A stretch of 64,000 bases of DNA from Strix aluco (Eukaryota; Chordata; Aves; Strigiformes; Strigidae), in NCBI RefSeq assembly GCF_031877795.1, contig NC_133948.1, positions 16,446,948-16,510,947 of the forward strand, given 5' to 3'. The notes under the pieces were generated by a model. It did not search any database. It saw only the letters and a list, made by a program, of their open reading frames with translations, and was not told the DNA's origin. The position numbers were made by a program, and so were the translations under genes. Shown one piece after another: positions 41,901 to 53,041 of the stretch. Within the stretch, counting starts at the first letter, position 1; every line of letters begins with the position of its first letter.

Positions 41901-44900
41901 GACCCGCTGACAGGCGCCTGCCACATGGGTGAGTGCCAGCGGGCAGGGGTCGGGGTGCCGGGCTCTGCCACGGGGCCGTCACCGGGGCTGACCTGCTGGT
42001 TTTGTTTTGCAGAGGCCAACCAGCGGATGGGGGTGATCGGGGCAGGAGCCCTCCTGGCACTGCTGCTCATCCTCCTGCTTTCCCTGCTCTGCTGCTGCTG
42101 CGTCTGCCGCAAGAAGGATGAAGCCCGCGGGTGAGTGCCGGGGCCGGGCAGGGCTCTTGCCGGGTTCTGCCACGAAGCCTGAGGAGAGGGGGGGAGCTGC
42201 GGGTCTGGGGACGTCAGTGGCCAGTGTAGGGACCGCACTGGGACAGCGGTGCAGCGCTGCCTGCCCGGTGCCCTGTGCCCTGCAGGTCCTTGGGGTCTGA
42301 GCAGATCCTGCTGCATCCTCAGGGCAGCGCCCAGCTCCAGGGCTGATGGAGGGGCTCAGTGTGAGCCCTGCCTGTGGACCCCCTTCCACCTCTCCCTAAC
42401 TTGGTTTCCCTCTTGTGGGCCATCACTTCGTGGAGACCCACCAGGTCCCCTCCAGTCTCCAGGAGGCTGGAGCTGATCTGCAAAGGGAACCCTAAAATAC
42501 AGCAGGGGCATCAAGGTGTGACTGAGACCCCCAGAACAAACCCCTGGGCCACGGGGTGTGACCTGGGGGGGTGATGGGCTGCGGCACTGCCGGCTGTCCC
42601 TCACGGGGACATTCAGGACAGGGAGGGTGAGTTTCTGCAGCAAGGTCGGGATGTCAGAAGCATTTCAGCAGCACTGGGTGACATCCCACCACAGGGACAG
42701 GGATGGGGACAGCCCCATTGCAGGGGAGAGGAAGGCTTGTGCTGCTCCTCTGGCTGCAGAGGAAGGTCTCCCCTTGTGCTGCTGGCCACTGCATGTGAAT
42801 TTTCCAGAAGCCTCCCCTTGCAGCTCTGCCAGCTCAATCCCAGCCCAGCACATGTGGCTTGGAGACCCTGGGGACTGCGTGTAGTTATCCTGCAGATAAA
42901 AGCACAAACACAGCCCCGCATGGTCAAGTATCACACAGGGAGAGGGGAAATGGCTCAAAGCAGTTTCCTCTCTCCTGGTGTACCCAGACCTCTGCAATGT
43001 CCCCAAACAGCTGGGTCACCTGCGGTGCCATCCCAGCAGTGGTCCCTGGCCGGAGCATCCCGAGGGACTGTGGCAGTGGCAGGCACGTCACAGGTTGCCT
43101 TGCGTCAACATGCGAAGCCGCTCGCTCCTGCGGCTGCAGATAATTGCTTGAAACCTCGTCCCTGGGAGGCTTCAAAACCAGAGAGCAAATAAAGAGAAGC
43201 CACGTGTTTGTTTTTGGGTTGGGATGATTTCTATTTTTTTTAAAGATTCAGAGTCTTGGCCGGGCGTTGTGGGTGTTTTGGGACGGGGCTGTCAACGGCC
43301 ATGGCTGGATCTGGCCTTGCCACCGTCCCCTGGCACTGCTCTGCGTCCTGGCACGGTGCGAGCTGGTGCCTGGGGCTGGCAGCAGCCCCGGCGAGTCCCA
43401 GACCCCCTGTGCCCTGGGCAGCCCCCTGCTTTGATCAGCCCCATTATATTTCCCAAAACCCCTTTGCCTTTGCAGCACCCCTGAGCTCCTGACTCTCCCT
43501 GTGGCCCCGTGAGGGCTGTCCCCACCGCAAGGCGGGTGCTGATGCCTCTGATGGGGCCGTCGCCTTCTCTTGCAGCTCCAGCCAGGACCCGGCAGCAGCC
43601 AAGAAGCCACCGAGACGCTTGTGCGGGCGTTTCAGTCGGATCGGCATGAAGCTCCCACGCATCCCCCTGCGCCGCCAGAAGTTACCCAAGGTTGTAGGTA
43701 AGGTGCTGGGGTTTGAGGAGGGGGCAGAGAGCCAAACCCTGGGGGCTTTACTCCTGGCAGGGCAGTGCACATGACTCACAGCATCCTTTCCAGCCCCGAA
43801 GCCGGGGCAGTGAGCATGGCAGAGCGGTGACGGGGACACGCAGGTCCCAGGGACCATCACAGTGCTTGGTGCACTGCTGGGCTTGCAGGGGTCAGCCCTT
43901 TGTCAGTCTGCAGCTTCTGGATCTCAAAGTGCATTGGTTTGCTTTGCGAGGGTGGGCACCTGGAGCTCTACCGAGCTGTTTTTGAGGTTTTTAGGCTCTC
44001 CAGGTAGAGGAACAGTCCCTGTCGCAGCACTGAAATGCCTCGTTTACCCTTTTGGTCCTGACCTAACCCTACCCCAGCTTTGCATGGAGCTGGAGCATCC
44101 GAGCTGGGGCCGGAGCCCACCCCACTGCTGTGTGCAGCAGAGTTGAGGATGGAGAGGCAGAGACTGGGTGAGCTCCCCACACTGCCGGGGCACAAACTGG
44201 GCTTGTAGGGGGATGCTCACACCCGGCAAAGCCCTTGGCCAGGAGCTGTAAGGGCTGTTGGGGACTCCCTGCATCTGGGCAGCTGGGGTACACTGTCCCT
44301 TGCACGCTCCGAACCCTCCCTGCGCTCATCCCCATGTGAGGAGTTGGGGATGTGCTGCCTCGGAGAGGACTCTGTTGAACAAACCTGGGGGTGAAGGCAG
44401 TGCTCCCCGCCCTGCGCTAGCATGGGGCTCAGCCTCGTGCCCCTCTCCCTGAGCCCAGCACCTCCCCGGGCACGCAATGCCGGTGGGATGCCCTGAGCAG
44501 TCGCATCCCAGCACACAGCAGCTCAGCATGAGCCCAAATCCCCCATCCCAGGTGGGGCACGGAGGTGGCCCCGTCCCGGCGTGCTGTGCCCGAGCTCCAG
44601 CGTCAAAGCCAGGGGGACAACTCCTCGCTGCGTGGGGCACGGCAAAGCCCAGCCCCAGAGTGGGGTGCGCCGGGGCCGGAGAAACATTCCTGCTGCAAAG
44701 GATAACAGAGGCCGTGTTTGTGGAAGGGGCCAGGCAGGGCTTGGGGAGGACAGAGGGTGCCTGTGTGTGGCGAGGGCAGGGGGGGTTCAAGGGGGCTGCC
44801 TGTGCCTTCCCGTGCCGTCTGGAGGGAGCTGGCGCCCACCCAGCTGCTCTGTGTAAGCAGCAGTCCCGGGAAAGGCTGAGGATGTGGCACTGGTGCCAGG

Positions 44901-47900
44901 GGGATGCTCGGGATGGTCTTGGGTCCTGGCAGGGCTGGGGCTATTCCCGGAGCCTGGTTGTTATTTTGCTGGAGGGAAGGGCTTTGGTCAGGGCTTGCTT
45001 TGTGTGCGTCGTGTTCTCCTGCACGGCGGAGCCCGCGTGGGTTTCGGCAGCTCCCAGTCCCTCTGGTGCAGGGTCTGGCAATGCCTGCAGCCCCCACTGG
45101 GTCTGAGTCCCCCCCAGGCCAGGGAGAGCTGCTGGGGTGCCTGTGACAGCCCAGTGACCGTGGTGCCACATCAGCCTGTGGCTCCACTTGGAAGCCGCAG
45201 TGGCCAGTACACGGTGGCAGAGGCCGCCTGTTCCCCACATGGGTCCTGCCCCAGGAGGAGGGTCCCCGGGATGCTGAAATGCCCCATCCCAAGTGCCAGG
45301 TCAGTGCTGGAGGTGCTCAGGCCCCTGTGGGGATGTCGTGGTGAAACTGGTGCAGCCTGAAGCCGAGGACACCTGGAGATTGTTGCTCTGGATCTGCTCA
45401 CGTCCTTGCAGAGCTGCTGCCATGGCCACGCATTTGCTGGCACCAGGTTTTCCCCTCTGGGCTCAAACATGATCGAGGCCACCACCAGTGAGCTCGAGCC
45501 CACACGTGGTAGAACCTTCCCAGGTGGGACAGCAGGTCTTGAAGCCCCAGAAAAGCTCATCGGGTGCCTGGAGCCCTAGGTGCCCCCCTCAAAAGCTGCT
45601 CCCCAGCCTTGGCACCAGCTTTGGATCCGCAGCATCTCCCTGGGGTTTGCACCCAAGCTGGCAGCCCACACGGCTACAGCCTGGGTGGCCACAGTGCAGG
45701 GTTTGGGCATCCCTGTGTGCACGAGTTTCACAGGGTTTGCTTCTCAGGAAGTCAGCGGTACCAGCGTGGGTCTCGGTTGCGTGTTGCCCCATGGATGCTG
45801 GGGCTAACCGGAGCTCTGCACCCCACTGCCATGTCTCCTCTCCAAGCAGTGAAGCTCAGCCAGCCCCAAGGCCGTGGGGAGCTTGAGACAAGTTGGGGGG
45901 GGCAGCCCAGAGGGCTCCAGGGCCACGCTCCCACGGCTCTTGTGTGGCTTCTCAGTGCTTCATCCTGGTCTTGAGACTGATCAGCCGCCGTGCAAGATGG
46001 GCTGGGGTTGGCACCCTGGTGCTGTGGCCCCGGGAGATTTCGGGGAGCAGTGGCAGGAGGGGACCTGCGGGAAGCGTCCGCATTTCTTCCAGCCCCATCA
46101 GCCCGTGTTCTATCAGCCAGGGGGAGGTAGATCCCAGGGGACCACACAGGAGCCCCCAAGCCTGGCTCTGGGTGTGCTGCACATCCTCTTTTTATCCTTT
46201 GGCTGGATCCTGGGTTTCATTTGAGTCCCAGAGACGCCTCGTGGCTGTGAGTCCCAGCCGCTCGTCACGCCTCCTCTCAGGAAGCATCTCCCTTCATCCG
46301 CTTCCAGCCGGCTGCTTTTAATTTTCCCTTTTTGGTTTTTATTACAAGGAAAGCCATGTTGAAACTGCCGCTTCCCCCTCTCCAGGCCATTTGCTCTTTA
46401 AATATCGCTGCTTTTTTTTTTTTTTTTTTCTCCAAGAAGCCAAACTATGCAGGGGCGAGCATGCATCGCTGCCGTCATTTTAATGACCTTGCATCTCTGA
46501 AGCTAATAAAGCATAAATGTTCCGGTGGGCATCCCGGTAACACTTAGAGTTATTTTATTGTGAAACAGGGATGTGGTGCAAGAATCAAACAGGCCAAGCA
46601 GGAAATTGCAGCACGACTTAGATGGCTGGGATGTGCGGGCAGAGGTTACAAATACCTGGAAATACCGACGTGCAGCTGCTGCGCAGGGGGAGCCTGCCTG
46701 TACCCTGGGGTTTTGCAGCCCTTGCTGCAAAGCAGGGCTCTGCCTGGGCTTGGAGGCAGCTTGCCACCATCCCAGGGGACAACAGCCAGCAGGCAGGGGA
46801 TGGGGACAAGACCGTCTGGTGCTGCCCAGCTCTCTGGGAGAGCCGGTCCCCTCCATCCAGCTGGGTGCTGCCACAGTCCTGCAGGTACCCCAAGGACGAT
46901 GCTGAAGCTGCGGGCACCTGAGGAAGCCCTGTGGGGTGGGACATGAACTTACACAGCAAAGAGCCTTAAAAAGGATCAAACAGAAAGTCCCTCCCAGCCC
47001 AGGCGACTGTCACTGCTCACCTTTTTAATTTTTTTTTTTTACTGTTGAAACCGAAAACACCAAGTTTTTCCTCTCTGGTGTTTTTTCTCTTCTGCTCAGC
47101 TTCTCTGTGGGTGCCCCCACAGCAGAGGGGACAGTGCTGGGGCAAGGGGAGATGCTCCTCCTCAGCTTCAGCATGGGAGAAGCTGGTAAAGGGATTGAAA
47201 AGTGGCAGAACTGGGAAAAAATGGTGATGCACATCCCCCTACTGCAGGCATCCTTTTACCATCCTTCTACCTCCTTTTGCAGAAGCAGAAGGAAAATGCA
47301 AACAGTAGTGCTGAAGTGGAAATTAGTGTAATTAAAGCTGGCAGCTCATTTCTTTCCCCAGGAAGGGGATGGTCACATCACCAGGAGTTTCTTTGCGGGG
47401 TGCCTGTGCCAGGTTGCAGAGCTCACAGCTGACCACCAGGATGCTCACTGGGTCCTCACGGGACCCAAGGTTTTGGGTGGTGCGTCCCTCTGCCATGTGC
47501 ATCCTCGATTTGGGCAGTTGGAGACCTGCTGTGGAGAGGGGGGATAGAGGGGGTGTGTAAGGCTTGCATGGGCTCTGCTGTCCACAGCCCCTCATCCCCA
47601 GGCATGGGGGATGCTGGTCACCACCATTGCTCGTTGATGGCTTCTGTGGGTGCTTTGCTGGGGGACCTGGTGGGGATGCGCAGCGAGAGCTGTCCCCATG
47701 CCTGGGATGCTGTCCCTGTCCCCAACACCCGCTGGCAAGTTGGGCAGGGGGCAGCTGTGCAGCATCCCACCCTCCTGGCTGGTGGGGGGGTGGGGGGGTC
47801 CAGCAGGACGGGCGCTGATAGCAGTTTCTTGGCCTTGCAGTGGCCCATCATGACCTGGAGAACACCCTGAACTGCAGCTTCATCGAGCCGCCCTCCGTGG

Positions 47901-49586
47901 TGGAGCAGCCTTCCCCATCCTGGTCATCCCGTGGCTCCTTCTCCTCCTTTGACACCACGGACGAGGGGCCAGTGTACTGCGTCCCCCACGAAGGTGAGCA
48001 GAGGGACAGGGTGCTTCCCCAGGGGACTTCGGGGCCATCACCAGGGGCCACCCCCTGCTCAGTGGAGAGGAGTCACCCTTGCACGGTGGGTACCGTGTCA
48101 CCCTGACGCCTCCTGCCCCGGGAAGGGATGCGGGTGCTGATGTTGCCTGCCCGCAGTTTCAGAGGTCCTTCCTCTGGTGTTTGCTGCTCCAGGGTTGTTT
48201 TAAGAGCCCTCTTATGCTGGGGTCCCTGACTGGGAGGAGGGAACAGGGGCACCTGGGGACACACCAGGGTGTAGGGGGGAACCAGGTGGGATGTCCCGTC
48301 CCACCGTGCTGCGGGAGCATCTCGGTCCTTCCCCTCCCTGGGCACACATCTGCCTGACAGCCCTGTGCTCTCTTCCCACAGAGAGCGTGGGTGACAGCAG
48401 GGACAGGGGGACACCCGCCAGCCCTGGGGACAAGCTGGTGGCCCCAGCCAGTGGGGAGGAAGCAGGTGAATACACCTTCCTGAAGGAGACGGGCTCCATC
48501 AGAGCGTTCCCAGCCGACAGCAGCGAAACGCCCCTGCTGAAGTCCTCGGACAGCGAGCGCTCCTCCTGCGGCTCGGGCTCGGCTGGCGCCGCGCTCTATG
48601 CCCGGGTTGCCCGTCTCTCCAAGCAGTCCAAGGAGGAGGAGGATGCCACCACAGAGCCCCGCAGCCCCGGGAAGCCACCATCCCCAGAAAGGACCAAGCC
48701 CCGTCCTCCAGACCCAGCCACAAAGCCCAAAGTCTCCTGGATCCACGGCAGGTACAACTCCAGCCAGTCCAACTCGCTGCCAGCACCCAGCCGGTCCCCG
48801 GAGCGAGCAGCCGCCCGGTCCAGCAGCCCTGAGCAAGGCCAGGGCTTGGCCAAGAGGAAGAGGAGCCCGAGTGAGACATCGGCCAGCATGCAGGGCAGAG
48901 CAGAGGAGAAGGGCGGCACGCGGGGCAAGGAGAAAGTGCAGAAGCAACTGAAGGAGCCCGGAGTCCCCGAGGGCAAAGCCAGCCTCAGCAGTGAACCCCA
49001 GTCGCCCTCCAAGCCCAAGCAGAGGAGCAAAGCCAGCTCGGAGCCAACAGAGAGCATCAACGGGGCGGTGCAGAACGCCTTCCGAAAGATGGGCGCCTTC
49101 CAGCCGGAGCGGCGGGTCGGGGACAACAGGGATGCTCCTCGCAGCCCCGGCACCAGCAAACCCCGCTCCGAGCCCCTCCATCCCCACCTGGCCTCTGAGC
49201 TGGCCGCCCAGCTGAAGGAAAAGACTCAGAGCCTCAACAAGGGGGACGGAGGCACCCGGGCGAACGGGGTGGGCGCCCAACGGGAGAAGCCCACCCCTCC
49301 ACAGAAGGCCAAGCGCTCGGCGGCCGCCGGCGGCCAGAAGACCAGCAAGCCCTTGCTGCCCACCTCTCCCCACCTGCAAAAACTGATCCCTGGGGCATCC
49401 GAGCCGGTGGCTGGGGAGCCCAAGCGGGTGGAGAAGCCAAGCACCGGCAGCGGCCAGGACCAGGCTCTCCCCAGTGAACAAGCAGCCAAGAAAACCCCCA
49501 TTAAAAAGCCTCCCAGGAAGAAGAGCCGAGAAGCCAGCCTGGAGCCACCCAGAGCAGCCGCTGTGCCCGCTCAGGCAGTGCAGTGA
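29552..49586 (+). CDS. SCARF2: SCARF2 gene, 11 coding exons (scavenger receptor class F member 2, SREC-II)
   Basis: SCARF2 is a single-pass plasma-membrane protein with EGF-like repeats. It is a poor scavenger receptor itself and engages in interactions with SCARF1; human mutations cause Van den Ende-Gupta syndrome. Eleven exons join without any indel to 957 codons including stop (956 aa; human about 870). The order is: a hydrophobic signal segment at residues ~14-27 (AVLLPVLLLVLS); the QELSPRGRNVC start of the mature protein; and a long run of CxC/EGF-like repeats to about residue 425. A leucine-rich transmembrane helix follows at ~430-452 (VIGAGALLALLLILLLSLL), then a cysteine cluster. The tail is long, basic and Ser/Pro-rich, with conserved blocks RLCGRFSRIGMKLPRIPLRR, SSFDTTDEGPVYCVPHE, PATKPKVSWIHG and KKPPRKKSRE. 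An in-frame ATG at 29513 would add 13 residues; 29552 is preferred because it sits directly before the signal sequence. Confidence 0.97.
29940..30265. repeat. Minisatellite in SCARF2 intron 1
   Basis: About five copies of a ~55-65-base unit with GGGGAGCCGGTTCTGGGTGC, CTCCGGGGATC and CCGGTCCTGCACCCC elements begin about 250 bases after the exon 1 donor. Confidence 0.85.
33890..33990. mobile_element. Possible old CR1-type fragment in SCARF2 intron 1
   Basis: The segment around CCTTGAATCATTTTTGTGGT followed by CCTTTCCAATTTTTCACCAT resembles an internal stretch seen in old CR1-like repeats. This rests on memory of the pattern only, and the boundaries are unclear. Confidence 0.3.
35050..35180. 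repeat. GCAGGCAGGGG-type minisatellite, SCARF2 intron 1
   Basis: Imperfect GCAGGCAGGGG and GGCAGCAGGGAGCATGG units recur over about 130 bases, roughly 0.6 kb upstream of exon 2. Confidence 0.7.
35763..35821 (+). CDS. SCARF2: SCARF2 exon 2 (59-nt exon)
   Basis: The exon lies 6 kb after exon 1, between CCCCTTCAG and GTAAGC. In the phase set by exon 1 it reads G-SSVLVCCPGWRQQGSECLI, matching human SQVPTCCAGWRQQGDECGI. It is easy to miss because it has no start and is short. Confidence 0.92.
37651..37752 (+). CDS. SCARF2: SCARF2 exon 3
   Basis: The exon starts after CCATCCAG and reads AVCEGNFTCKENEVCVRPGE and CRCRHGYFGANCDT, nearly identical to human. Donor ACCA|GTGAGT, phase 1. Confidence 0.96.
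38072..38591 (+). CDS. SCARF2: SCARF2 exon 4 (main EGF-repeat exon)
   Basis: This 520-nt exon carries several tandem EGF-like units of the form CxCxPxxWGxxC: KCPRQFWGPDCKEMC, CTCNPNRWGPKCENVC, CTCEPNWWGPQCSSSC, CLCQPGWWGRGCNNQC, CQCRERTFGPRCDRYC and CEPGYRGKYCREPC. It is fully open. Donor AGACG|GTGAGT, phase 2. Confidence 0.97.
38694..38912 (+). CDS. SCARF2: SCARF2 exon 5
   Basis: The exon starts after CGTTGCAG and reads RCGQCKSLQPCTVADGRCL, CEAGWNGTKCDQPC, GFYGEGCEKLCPPCKDGHTC and CNPGWIGDR. Donor GACCG|GTGAGT, phase 2. Confidence 0.97.
39282..39410 (+). CDS. SCARF2: SCARF2 exon 6
   Basis: The exon starts after CCCCCAG and reads CETKCRNGTYGENCAFVC, DCVNGQCHFETGRCLC and RPGSHGTY. Donor CCTA|GTAAGT, phase 2. 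Confidence 0.96.
39411..41824 (+). other. SCARF2: SCARF2 intron 6 (2.4 kb)
   Basis: Mostly unique sequence, with a T-run at 39676-39690 and a CpG-rich patch at about 40810-41030. No exon is missing, because the flanking phases (TA|C) agree. Confidence 0.7.
41825..41928 (+). CDS. SCARF2: SCARF2 exon 7
   Basis: The exon starts after CTTCCAG and reads CNLTCPPGRYGANCAEACSC and HDGACDPLTGACHM, the last EGF-like unit before the membrane. Donor ATGG|GTGAGT, phase 1. Confidence 0.96.
42013..42130 (+). CDS. SCARF2: SCARF2 exon 8: transmembrane helix
   Basis: The exon starts after TTTTGCAG and encodes EANQRMGVIGAG followed by the uninterrupted hydrophobic helix ALLALLLILLLSLL, then CCCCVCRKKDEARG. 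This is a membrane span with a Cys cluster (candidate palmitoylation) and basic stop-transfer residues. Donor GCGG|GTGAGT, phase 2. Confidence 0.96.
43576..43697 (+). CDS. SCARF2: SCARF2 exon 9: juxtamembrane basic segment
   Basis: The exon starts after TCTTGCAG and reads SSQDPAAAKKPPRRLCGRFS then RIGMKLPRIPLRRQKLPKVV, matching a conserved human block. Donor GTAG|GTAAGG, phase 1. Confidence 0.96.
43698..47840 (+). other. SCARF2: SCARF2 intron 9 (4.1 kb)
   Basis: A GC-rich intron with one AT-rich island at about 46310-46560 that stands out from its flanks. No coding sequence was recognised. Confidence 0.7.
47841..47993 (+). CDS. SCARF2: SCARF2 exon 10
   Basis: The exon starts after GCCTTGCAG and reads AHHDLENTLNCSFIEPPS, PSWSSRGSFSSFDTTDEG and PVYCVPHE. 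The tyrosine sits in a conserved Ser/Asp-rich context. Donor GAAG|GTGAGC, phase 1. Confidence 0.96.
48382..49586 (+). CDS. SCARF2: SCARF2 exon 11: cytoplasmic tail and stop
   Basis: This 1205-nt exon starts after TCCCACAG. It encodes about 400 residues of Ser/Pro/Lys-rich, probably disordered tail, ending AVPAQAVQ and TGA at 49584-49586. Conserved islands are ALYARVARLS, PPDPATKPKVSWIHG, PPQKAKRS and KKTPIKKPPRKKSRE. It accounts for most of the extra length over the human protein. Confidence 0.96.
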
Positions 49587-50375
49587 CCAGGAGCCAGGCA
49601 CTGGCCCCGCACCGGCCAGCTGCGTGCCGGGACGAAGGACGTTTGCCGGCATGGCCAGCGGACATGGAAGTTGGACTGGGCAGGGGGCACTGGAAGAGCC
49701 TTGAGCCTCCATTTCCCTGCCCCCATCTCTCTCATCCCCCTTTTCCCTTTAGTCTCCCCTGCCCCAGGACCTGCTCCTCCCTGTCCATGCCCTGCTGCCT
49801 GCTCCCTGCCCGGGTCTGGCAGGACCACAGGGAGCTGGCCCAGCCGCCAACCCAGGGGGGGTCCATGCGTGGCATATCCCCCCCCCCCCCCTCATTTTTT
49901 TGTAGCAGTATTATCGATCGCATAAGCAGCGCTTGTTGTACTAGACGTACCCACGGTATATTCTGCAGTAACGGAGCCGCTCACTTCCCGCGCCCCACTC
50001 GGGTCTGCCGGGCTCGCGGGGCACGGGGGAGGGAGGGTGCTGCTGCTCGGCGCCAGGGACGTGCCCTGCGCCCATCACCGGCAGCAAAGCCCAGCCCCAG
50101 CGCCCTGGGCTCCCAGCGTGGCTCTCCAGTGCCAGTCCAGCCGCAGCCGCGCCGTGCCCGGTGTGGGGTCGAGCTGGTTTCGACCGATGCCCCCCTCCCC
50201 TCCACCCCCAGGGTTGCTTCTGGCCAGGAGGAAAGCACTATTTATGGCCAGAGCTGGATGCCTTTCGGGCTCCCACGTCCCATCCAGTGGAGTTGGAGGG
50301 ATTAGTTTGGTACGACAGAGCCTGGCACATCTGCAGAGCGCTTTCCTAATAAAAATGTATTTCTTCTGTAGGCGG
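49587..50375 (+). other. SCARF2: SCARF2 3' UTR
   Basis: The stretch from the stop to just past the AATAAA has no long frame. It contains a C-rich run (about 49880-49890) followed by an unusual AT-rich, CpG-bearing segment at about 49900-49985 that differs from its surroundings. The 3' end is inferred from the poly(A) signal; the exact cleavage site is not visible. Confidence 0.75.
50348..50353 (+). terminator. SCARF2: Poly(A) signal of SCARF2
   Basis: A canonical AATAAA hexamer lies 0.76 kb after the stop codon. It is followed about 20 bases on by a T/G-rich stretch (GTATTTCTTCTGTAGGCGGG), as expected for a cleavage region. Confidence 0.7.
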
Positions 50376-50999
50376 GTGCCGTCTCTCCATGCCCCAGGCT
50401 CCCCGTGGGCAGGTGATGTGCTGGGCATCGCCTGGTCTTGCTCAGGTGCTCAGCCCAGTCCTGAGGGGGATGCAGTGGGGAGATGGGTGACCTTGCAGCA
50501 GGTACAGGCAGGTGGTGACAGGCAGGGTGGGGAGGCAGGTCCCCACCATGGCTGCTGCTATGTGCTCACTTGGCAGCAGAGACCAGCCCTGAGGGCAAGA
50601 TGAGGAGCCCCTCATCGCCCAGTATCCAACATCCTCCCCCAGCCTGGCAGGAGCCCTGTGGGGAAGACTGGTCTTGTGTTCAGGCCCTCTCCAGCGTAGC
50701 CAGGATTGGACCCTGGGACTCAAGAGAGCTCTGGCCACTGGGCACCCCTGGCTGGGTGTTCAGGGTGCTAGCACACAAATGTGGGGGGACACAGGGGGCT
50801 GGCAGTGGGGTGCAGGGCTCTGACCCCAGCTTCCTAACCCCCCTGCCAAGGGGCTGCCAGCCCTGGCAGCATTTGGGCTCTCCATGCAGCCCTGGGCATG
50901 ATGCTGCCATGTGGCAAGGCTGGGAGAAGCCCAGGGGCCAGCTAAGATGGGCTTTCTCCCACACGGCTTCTGCCAAAGATTCCTGAGCAGTCTTGCCCG

Positions 51000-51195
51000 C
51001 AATTTGCCTGCATCCTGCCTGCACACTACCTGCATGCTTCCGTCACGTTGCCTGTGTGCTGCCTGCACACTGCTTAATCTCTGCGTGCATTTTGCAAGCT
51101 CTGTGCTTGCTACCTGTGCTCTGCCTGCTCTCTGCCTGCTCTCTGCCTGCGCTTTGCTCACACTCTGGGCCCTACCTGCACGCTGCCTGTGCTGT
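51000..51195. repeat. CTGCCTGCNCTNTG-type degenerate repeat
   Basis: CTGCCTGC followed by short variable segments recurs at least a dozen times. The cysteine/leucine-rich frame across it follows from the repeat and is not taken as a gene. Confidence 0.7.
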
Positions 51196-53041
51196 GTTGC
51201 TGCCCGGGTCTGCGGCGGGGAAGCAGCGGTGCTGCAGCCAAGCCCTGCCTGTCCTGCTGCTCCTGGCGCTGGCACAGCGCCTGCTGCCTGTGGGGCTGTA
51301 AATGCTGGGTCCTCTGGGGCAGTGGCTGTGCCCCTGCCAGGCTCCCTCAGCCTCACCCGGAGCCTCCGCCAGCCCTCCCTGGAGGAGCCGGAGCCACGGG
51401 CTGCGGGGGACCCTCCCTGATGTGAGAAATGAGAGCGGGGCTCTCTGCTCCAGGGGGAGCTGGAAGCACTGATGCCCACCATTGACTCATCCTCAGTCTG
51501 CCCACAGTGGGGGACAGCGGCCCAGGGGAAGACCACCGGACCAAAAGGCCAACCGCAGGGCAATCGCAGGGGTGATGGAGGCAGCTGGTGGACACCAGGA
51601 TGGGATGAGACCAGCTGGAACCAGGACTGCAGCCAGCCTGGCACGGCACTCGGGAGGGGACGGGGCTCCAGCACGCTCCCTGCCATCGCTCAGCGTCACA
51701 GAGCTGGAGCCAGCACAGTATCTGACACTGGCTGGAGAAGCTTCATCTCATAGCAAAAAGCTGAAGAATAAAAGGATGAGACATCACATGACTTGTTGGC
51801 TTCACTTAGCAGACTCCTGGCCACCTTTCAGAGTTCCTTCACTCTCCCTCCCCTTTCCTTCAGGTTTCACTTGGGAAGATGAAGGATGACAGCTGGAACT
51901 ACTCCTGGGACATCGCACAGCGCAGAAACAGGAGGTGATGAATCAGCTCAATGTCACCAGAGACAAAACAGACAACATCAATGCAAAAATGGGCACACTG
52001 AGCCTATGAGAGCTGGGTTGGCATTGAAACCCCTCTCCCTCCACCATAGAGGCTGTTGAAGAAACAGAAGAGGCTTGCAGGGGGCTCAGAAAAGTCTGGG
52101 ACTATGGCTAATAAACACCCATAGGTTAAGAAAAGAAGGAAAGGAGTTGAATCCAGGCAACAAAAGTGCAAAAATAACTACAATTAAAGAGGAAACAGGT
52201 TGTCACAGGCATCATGTAGTCCTTACAAATCTCTTCACATCAGCACTGAAGAACATCAGTGGGGAACCAGCCGTGATGCTCGTGATGGTGAATTGGGGAA
52301 TAGCCCCGGGATCCTCTCAGGGCACTTTCTCACTTGGGCAGGCAGCAAAGCTGGGGCTGGTGCCCCAGAAAGGTTGGGCACTGCAAGCTCACCCCAGTCC
52401 CCAGGCTATCCTGGGACAGCAGAGCTTCACCCAGGCATGAGCCCATCCACAGGCTCCAATCACAGCCCCAGCAAGCCAGAGGAGGCCTGCACATGAGCAG
52501 CCTATTGGTAAATGCAAAAATCCCACGTCACAGACACTGACGTGCGTTCTGGCAGGTCACTGGATGCTCCAGCCCAACCAGGCAGTAATCATCACATCAG
52601 GGCAGCCGTGGTGTTGTCTGGCCGAGTCTTGGGAATCTCCAAGGATGGAGATCTCCCAGCTCCCATTGACTGCCTCAGGTCTGCGCCACCCTCCTGGGGA
52701 GGAATTTTCTTCTGGGGGTCCAGCCTGAACCTCCCAAGCTGCAGTTGGTGACTGTTGTCCCCATCATATCATCTAGCACCACCAAGAAGGATTCAATTCC
52801 ATCATCTTAGCTGTTTGCTGCTCTCAGACCCCCTTCACCTCCTCATGGCCGGGCTAACCCAGCCCAGCCCCCTCCACCTCTCCTGTGGGCCAGCACCATG
52901 ACCATGTTGGTAGCCCACCTCCAGGCCTCTCCAGTTTCTTCACATCCCTCTTGAACTGGGAGGCCCACATCTGGACCATTCTGGGTGAAGAGGCAGCAGC
53001 TTCCTTCAGGTGGCTGCCCATGGCCTTCCCAGCGTCCCCCA

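Noticed and set aside
48159-49712. 517-codon minus-strand frame opposite SCARF2 exon 11
   Set aside because: It is the shadow of a GC-rich coding exon, with no conserved motif and no splice support.
50993-51301. Cys/Leu-rich small secreted-looking protein
   Set aside because: It follows the CTGCCTGC repeat phase and has no independent support.
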